The notes beneath the pieces are model-generated. The model saw only the letters and a program-made list of their open reading frames with translations, searched no databases and was not told where the DNA came from. A stretch of 8,543 nucleotides of DNA from Bacillota bacterium. Lineage in GTDB: Bacteria; Bacillota_E; Sulfobacillia; Sulfobacillales; JAIMBI01. The DNA is taken from NCBI GenBank assembly GCA_021828405.1, contig JAKARZ010000072.1:1-8543 (forward strand), in the 5' to 3' direction. Shown piece by piece: positions 6,001 through 8,543 of this stretch (its first letter is position 1; each line of letters opens with the position of its first letter). The translations under genes and the position numbers were made by a program.

Positions 6001-6017
6001 AGGATTGCCTGTATAAT
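5991..6017 (+). promoter_or_regulatory. Probable promoter of the diguanylate cyclase gene
   Basis: A perfect TATAAT lies at 6012-6017. The -35 is poor: GTGCGA at 5991-5996 with a 15-nt spacer. A small hairpin, CAGG-ATTG-CCTG (6000-6011), abuts the -10 and could be an operator half or chance. The start point near 6024 leaves a leader of about 87 nt, in which CCATCG (6048-6053) and CGATGG (6075-6080) can pair. Confidence 0.4.
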
Positions 6018-6110
6018 GAATGTTGCTGTACTATTCGCGGGCGGGATCCATCGGGTGGCCAGGGCACGGTGCGTCGATGGTCACGTATGCGGGTGGGGAA
6101 GGGAGAACCT

Positions 6111-8084
6111 GTGCGCGACTGGATGCAGCCTTGGACCAGATTCGACATGCATCGCGTGTTGTTCTTGGTCCGCGTGGTGGTCTGGGTGGGTGCGGGCTTC
6201 TTTGCGTTGGGATCGCCCTATGACGGGTGGGTCTGGCTCGGGGCGGGCCTAGCGGTGGGACTCGGCACGGCCGCCGTGCGGGTGTGGAACTACTCTAAGT
6301 GGAACCGTGCCGCGATGGTGCTGGATATGGCGGCCATCACGGTGGCGGTACACGTCAGCGGAGGCGTCGGCAGCGACACCTGGGTGCTGTACATCGGGGA
6401 GGCGCTGGCGCTCACTGCCTACGGGTCGCTCCGGTGGACCGCCATCGGCAGCGTCATCATGATTGTCGCCTTTGCTGCCGCGGCATGGCCTCGCACCGAG
6501 AGTGCCGCGTTTGCCTTTCAAGCTTTCGTGCTGACCTTGCTCATCGTGAGTGCCGGGATGATGGGGCGGGGATTCGTGCTGCAGCAGCAGCGTTTGCGTG
6601 AGGACCGTCGCCGATTGATGCACCTGGACAACTTGCGCGTGATCCAGGAGAACCTCTTGCACGAGGCGCCGCTGGAGGTGCTGCTGCAGAACTTGTTGCG
6701 GCAGGGCTTGCAACTGGTGGGACTGGACTACGGGTACATCGCGGTGCCGATCAGGCATGGACAGATGCAGGTGGTCACGCACCTGGGGATACCGGAACCG
6801 GGACCGACCCGGCCCTGGGACATTGCGTCGTCGGAGCCCACCGCCACGGCGGTCCGCTTAGGGGGACTCGTGGTGCACAACGACCTTGACACCGCCGAGC
6901 TGGAAGAATTGCGGCAGGAAGGATTTGGCAGCGTCGCCATCACGCCCCTGTACGATGGACGGGTGCTGATCGGGGTCCTTGCTGTGGGGAGCCCGGAGCC
7001 CCACATGATCGCACCGGAGGTAAAGCCGCTGGTCACAGCGCTGGGCACGCTGGCCGCCGGTCAAATCCGATACGACCGCGAGCGCGCGGAATCCCGCAAG
7101 CGCGGCCGGCTTCTGACGACCCTGGAGCGCGTGGGGCGGCTCATGAACAGCAACCTCCAGATGAAGTGGTTGCTGCCCACCCTGCATCAGGCGGTCGCGG
7201 AGGAACTTCAGGTCGACAGTTTCATCGTCATGCTCACGATTGCGCACGACCCGGGTCAGGTGTACATGGCGTATCTGTTTGACGACGGCAAGCGCTATCC
7301 GTCGGAGGTGCTGCGCCTCCCGGACTCGGGTCCCACCGCCGAGGTGATTCGCTCCGGCGAGGCCCGTCGATTCGAGGGGGTGCCGACGGGGGCCGGTACC
7401 GTTGGGTCGTCGCGGGAAGTGGTGGGCATGCTGGTCGCTCCCCTGCGTCACGAGTCGCGGGTGATTGGTGCGATCAGCGCCCAAAGCTATCGGGCCACCT
7501 ACGACCAGGACCACCTGGACTTTCTATCCGCGGTGGCGAGCCAGGCCGCCATTGCTATTAAGAATGCCCAACTCTACCAGCAGACCGAGGAAATCGCCCT
7601 CACCGACCACATGACCGGACTGGGCAACTCCCGCCGGTTTGAGGCTGCGTTGGCGCAGATGCTGGAGCACGCGGACCCGGATGAGCACCCGCTGGCCCTC
7701 CTGATGATCGACTCCGACTCGCTGAAGCGGGTGAACGACGAGTACGGCCACAAGGCGGGCGACGCCCATATTCTGCAGCTGGCGCGCGCGATCAGGAGCA
7801 CCGTCCGGACCGACGACGTGGCGTGCCGGTATGCGGGCGATGAGTTTGTGGTCATCCTGCCGGAGACGCCGCTGGCAGCGGCCGAGCGTGTCGGCGAGCG
7901 CATTCGGCAGGCGGTGGCGGAAGGGTTTGCGTGGGAAGATGGAGCGCACGTGGCCACCTCGGTCAGCGTGGGGGTGGCGGCGTATCTCAAGGGGATGACC
8001 TTGGAGGGGCTGTTCAGCCGGGCGGATCAGGCGATGTACCGCGCCAAGCAGGGGGGGCGCAATCAAGTCATGGTGATGCGGTAG
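6111..8084 (+). CDS. Membrane-bound diguanylate cyclase (6 TM - GAF - GAF - GGDEF)
   Basis: The 657-aa sensor makes cyclic di-GMP from two GTP. Six hydrophobic segments at ~14-34, 40-59, 67-86, 91-107, 110-127 and 132-152 form an N-terminal membrane module. A charged helical linker (QQQRLREDRRR..., ~157-200) joins it to a GAF domain at ~180-320 and a second at ~333-490. The GGDEF domain starts with LTDHMTGLGN (497-506). The signature is AGDEF (575-579), a G-to-A variant that normally stays active. RTDD (566-569), five residues upstream, fits the RxxD inhibitory site, so product feedback is expected. SVSVGVA and ADQAMYRAKQGGRN complete the domain. No EAL domain is present. GTG 6111 is preferred because AAGGGAG (6099-6105) precedes it; in-frame ATGs at 6087 and 6123 are alternatives. 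No link to the SOS genes is visible. The signal sensed is unknown. Confidence 0.9.
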   Translation: MRDWMQPWTRFDMHRVLFLVRVVVWVGAGFFALGSPYDGWVWLGAGLAVGLGTAAVRVWNYSKWNRAAMVLDMAAITVAVHVSGGVGSDTWVLYIGEALALTAYGSLRWTAIGSVIMIVAFAAAAWPRTESAAFAFQAFVLTLLIVSAGMMGRGFVLQQQRLREDRRRLMHLDNLRVIQENLLHEAPLEVLLQNLLRQGLQLVGLDYGYIAVPIRHGQMQVVTHLGIPEPGPTRPWDIASSEPTATAVRLGGLVVHNDLDTAELEELRQEGFGSVAITPLYDGRVLIGVLAVGSPEPHMIAPEVKPLVTALGTLAAGQIRYDRERAESRKRGRLLTTLERVGRLMNSNLQMKWLLPTLHQAVAEELQVDSFIVMLTIAHDPGQVYMAYLFDDGKRYPSEVLRLPDSGPTAEVIRSGEARRFEGVPTGAGTVGSSREVVGMLVAPLRHESRVIGAISAQSYRATYDQDHLDFLSAVASQAAIAIKNAQLYQQTEEIALTDHMTGLGNSRRFEAALAQMLEHADPDEHPLALLMIDSDSLKRVNDEYGHKAGDAHILQLARAIRSTVRTDDVACRYAGDEFVVILPETPLAAAERVGERIRQAVAEGFAWEDGAHVATSVSVGVAAYLKGMTLEGLFSRADQAMYRAKQGGRNQVMVMR

Positions 8085-8185
8085 CACGCTGGGCATCCTC
8101 GATCCAAGCACCGCCACGCACTCACGACGCCGCGACGTTCCCACGAGGGGGTACCGCGCCGTAGGTGCCGTTCCGGTGGTTCTGC

Positions 8186-8207
8186 GGCACGCTGGCCGCG
8201 TGTTTTT
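8186..8207 (+). terminator. Intrinsic terminator after the diguanylate cyclase gene
   Basis: CACGC (8188-8192), loop TGGCC, GCGTG (8198-8202), followed at once by TTTTT (8203-8207). Two G-U pairs can extend the stem (8186-8187 with 8203-8204). It lies about 100 nt after the stop at 8084 and ahead of the tRNA promoter. A competing pairing, GTGCCG (8165-8170) with CGGCAC (8185-8190), would disrupt it. The rest of 8085-8185 shows no gene. Confidence 0.55.
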
Positions 8208-8269
8208 CGATGCGATGGGAAACGCGCGTTTGATGCGAACGTGTTTGACGTCGTGGGACAGCGCGTAGC

Positions 8270-8299
8270 TTGACGGCTCTGCGGGCAGGCCGCTATACT
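8270..8299 (+). promoter_or_regulatory. Promoter of the tRNA cluster
   Basis: TTGACG (8270-8275) and TATACT (8294-8299) have an 18-nt spacer. The start point is expected near 8306, giving a ~34-nt leader before tRNA-Ala. The -10 is flanked by an inverted repeat, GCCGC (8289-8293) and GCGGC (8306-8310). The GC-rich start region is typical of stringently controlled stable-RNA promoters, though that regulation is inferred. This is the strongest -35/-10 pair in the window. Confidence 0.7.
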
Positions 8300-8339
8300 A
8301 GCTAGGCGGCCGGGTGTTTTCCGGTCCGTGGCAAGATGC

Positions 8340-8415
8340 GGGGATGTAGCTCAGTTGGTAGAGCGCGTGAATGGCATTCACGAGGTCAGGGGTTCGACCC
8401 CCCTCATCTCCACCA
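8340..8415 (+). tRNA. tRNA-Ala (anticodon GGC)
   Basis: A 76-nt cloverleaf including an encoded CCA. The acceptor stem GGGGATG/CATCTCC contains the G3:U70 pair that is the alanine identity element. The D-arm is GCTC/GAGC, and the anticodon stem CGTGA/TCACG has loop ATGGCAT (anticodon GGC at 8373-8375, reading GCC and GCU). The T-arm AGGGG/CCCCT has loop TTCGACC. The discriminator is A. Confidence 0.97.
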
Positions 8416-8420
8416 AATTT

Positions 8421-8496
8421 GGCCCCATGGTCTAGAGGCCTAGGACACCACTCTTTCAAGGTGGTAACCCGGGTTCGAATCCCGGTGGGGCCACCA
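8421..8496 (+). tRNA. tRNA-Glu (anticodon TTC)
   Basis: A 76-nt tRNA with encoded CCA, 5 nt after tRNA-Ala. The acceptor stem is GGCCCCA/TGGGGCC. The anticodon stem CCACT/GGTGG closes on a T-G pair, and loop CTTTCAA carries anticodon TTC at 8455-8457 (reads GAA and GAG). The T-arm is CCGGG/CCCGG around TTCGAAT. It is almost certainly co-transcribed with its neighbours. Confidence 0.97.
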
Positions 8497-8504
8497 ACTT
8501 GTGG

Positions 8505-8543
8505 GGGCCATTAGCTCAGTTGGTTAGAGCATCCGCCTTTTAA
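8505..8543 (+). tRNA. tRNA-Lys (anticodon TTT), 5' part, cut by the window end
   Basis: The first 39 nt of a tRNA, 8 nt after tRNA-Glu: acceptor GGGCCAT, then TA, D-arm GCTC/GAGC with a 9-nt loop, 5' anticodon strand TCCGC, and the complete loop CTTTTAA with anticodon TTT at 8539-8541. The 3' half lies beyond the window, so base pairing of the acceptor and anticodon stems cannot be checked. Confidence 0.9.

Noticed and set aside
5742..6110. N-terminal extension of the diguanylate cyclase frame up to 5742.
   Set aside because: The extension is Arg/Pro-rich, crosses the hairpins and the TATAAT promoter, and precedes the first membrane segment with no family support. A good Shine-Dalgarno supports GTG 6111.
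5689..6148. Minus-strand open frames across the dnaE2 to diguanylate cyclase spacer.
   Set aside because: They overlap the dnaE2 3' end or the next gene's start region, have Arg/Ser/Pro-rich products and no clear ribosome binding site or family resemblance.
8245..8250. A second TTGACG, 25 bp upstream of the tRNA -35.
   Set aside because: The sequence 16-18 nt downstream has no -10-like hexamer, so it is not a separate promoter by itself.
1..8543. CRISPR arrays, insertion sequences, phage genes or attachment sites.
   Set aside because: No regularly spaced repeats, transposase or integrase motifs, or terminal inverted repeats were seen. The tRNA genes at the right edge could be integration sites, but the flanking DNA lies outside the window.

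Overview
The window is GC-rich bacterial DNA. It most resembles a high-GC Firmicutes lineage (Sulfobacillus, Symbiobacterium or Thermaerobacter type), but this is an inference. It rests on SOS operators of the GAAC-N4-GTTC form used by Bacillus and actinobacterial LexA, on tRNA genes that encode their 3' CCA, on TATAAT-like -10 boxes, and on G-rich Shine-Dalgarno sequences paired with GTG or TTG starts.

Layout: (1) 1-341 is the 3' end of a crotonase-family (enoyl-CoA hydratase-like) gene. (2) 448-5738 is a damage-inducible mutasome locus in two SOS-controlled units. Unit A (promoter 448-476, SOS box 474-493) drives imuB (507-1592), a catalytically degenerate Y-family polymerase homologue with a C-terminal clamp-binding motif. 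imuB overlaps by 4 bp a small Trp-rich gene (1589-1828) that looks like the detached C-terminal domain of ImuB (DUF6504-like). Unit B (promoter about 2580-2609, SOS box 2608-2625) drives dnaE2 (2640-5738), an error-prone Pol III alpha with all catalytic Asp residues. A GNAT acetyltransferase (2436-1906, minus strand) sits between the units with its own promoter. (3) 5739-6110 has no recognisable gene; it holds a run of GC-rich hairpins and then a TATAAT promoter. (4) 6111-8084 encodes a membrane-anchored diguanylate cyclase (6 TM, 2 GAF, GGDEF). (5) 8186-8207 is a likely intrinsic terminator, and 8270-8543 holds a promoter and the start of a tRNA cluster (Ala-GGC, Glu-TTC, Lys-TTT, the last cut by the window end).

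How the genes work together: on DNA damage, RecA-stimulated LexA cleavage should free both SOS boxes at once. DnaE2 supplies lesion-bypass synthesis and ImuB would act as its sliding-clamp adaptor. No imuA/imuA' gene is present here. The most distinctive observation is that the two units share a promoter-operator-leader cassette in exactly the same register: the -10 hexamer begins 36 nt before a GTG start in both, with 27 of 36 bases identical. The diguanylate cyclase and the tRNAs appear to be separate transcription units.
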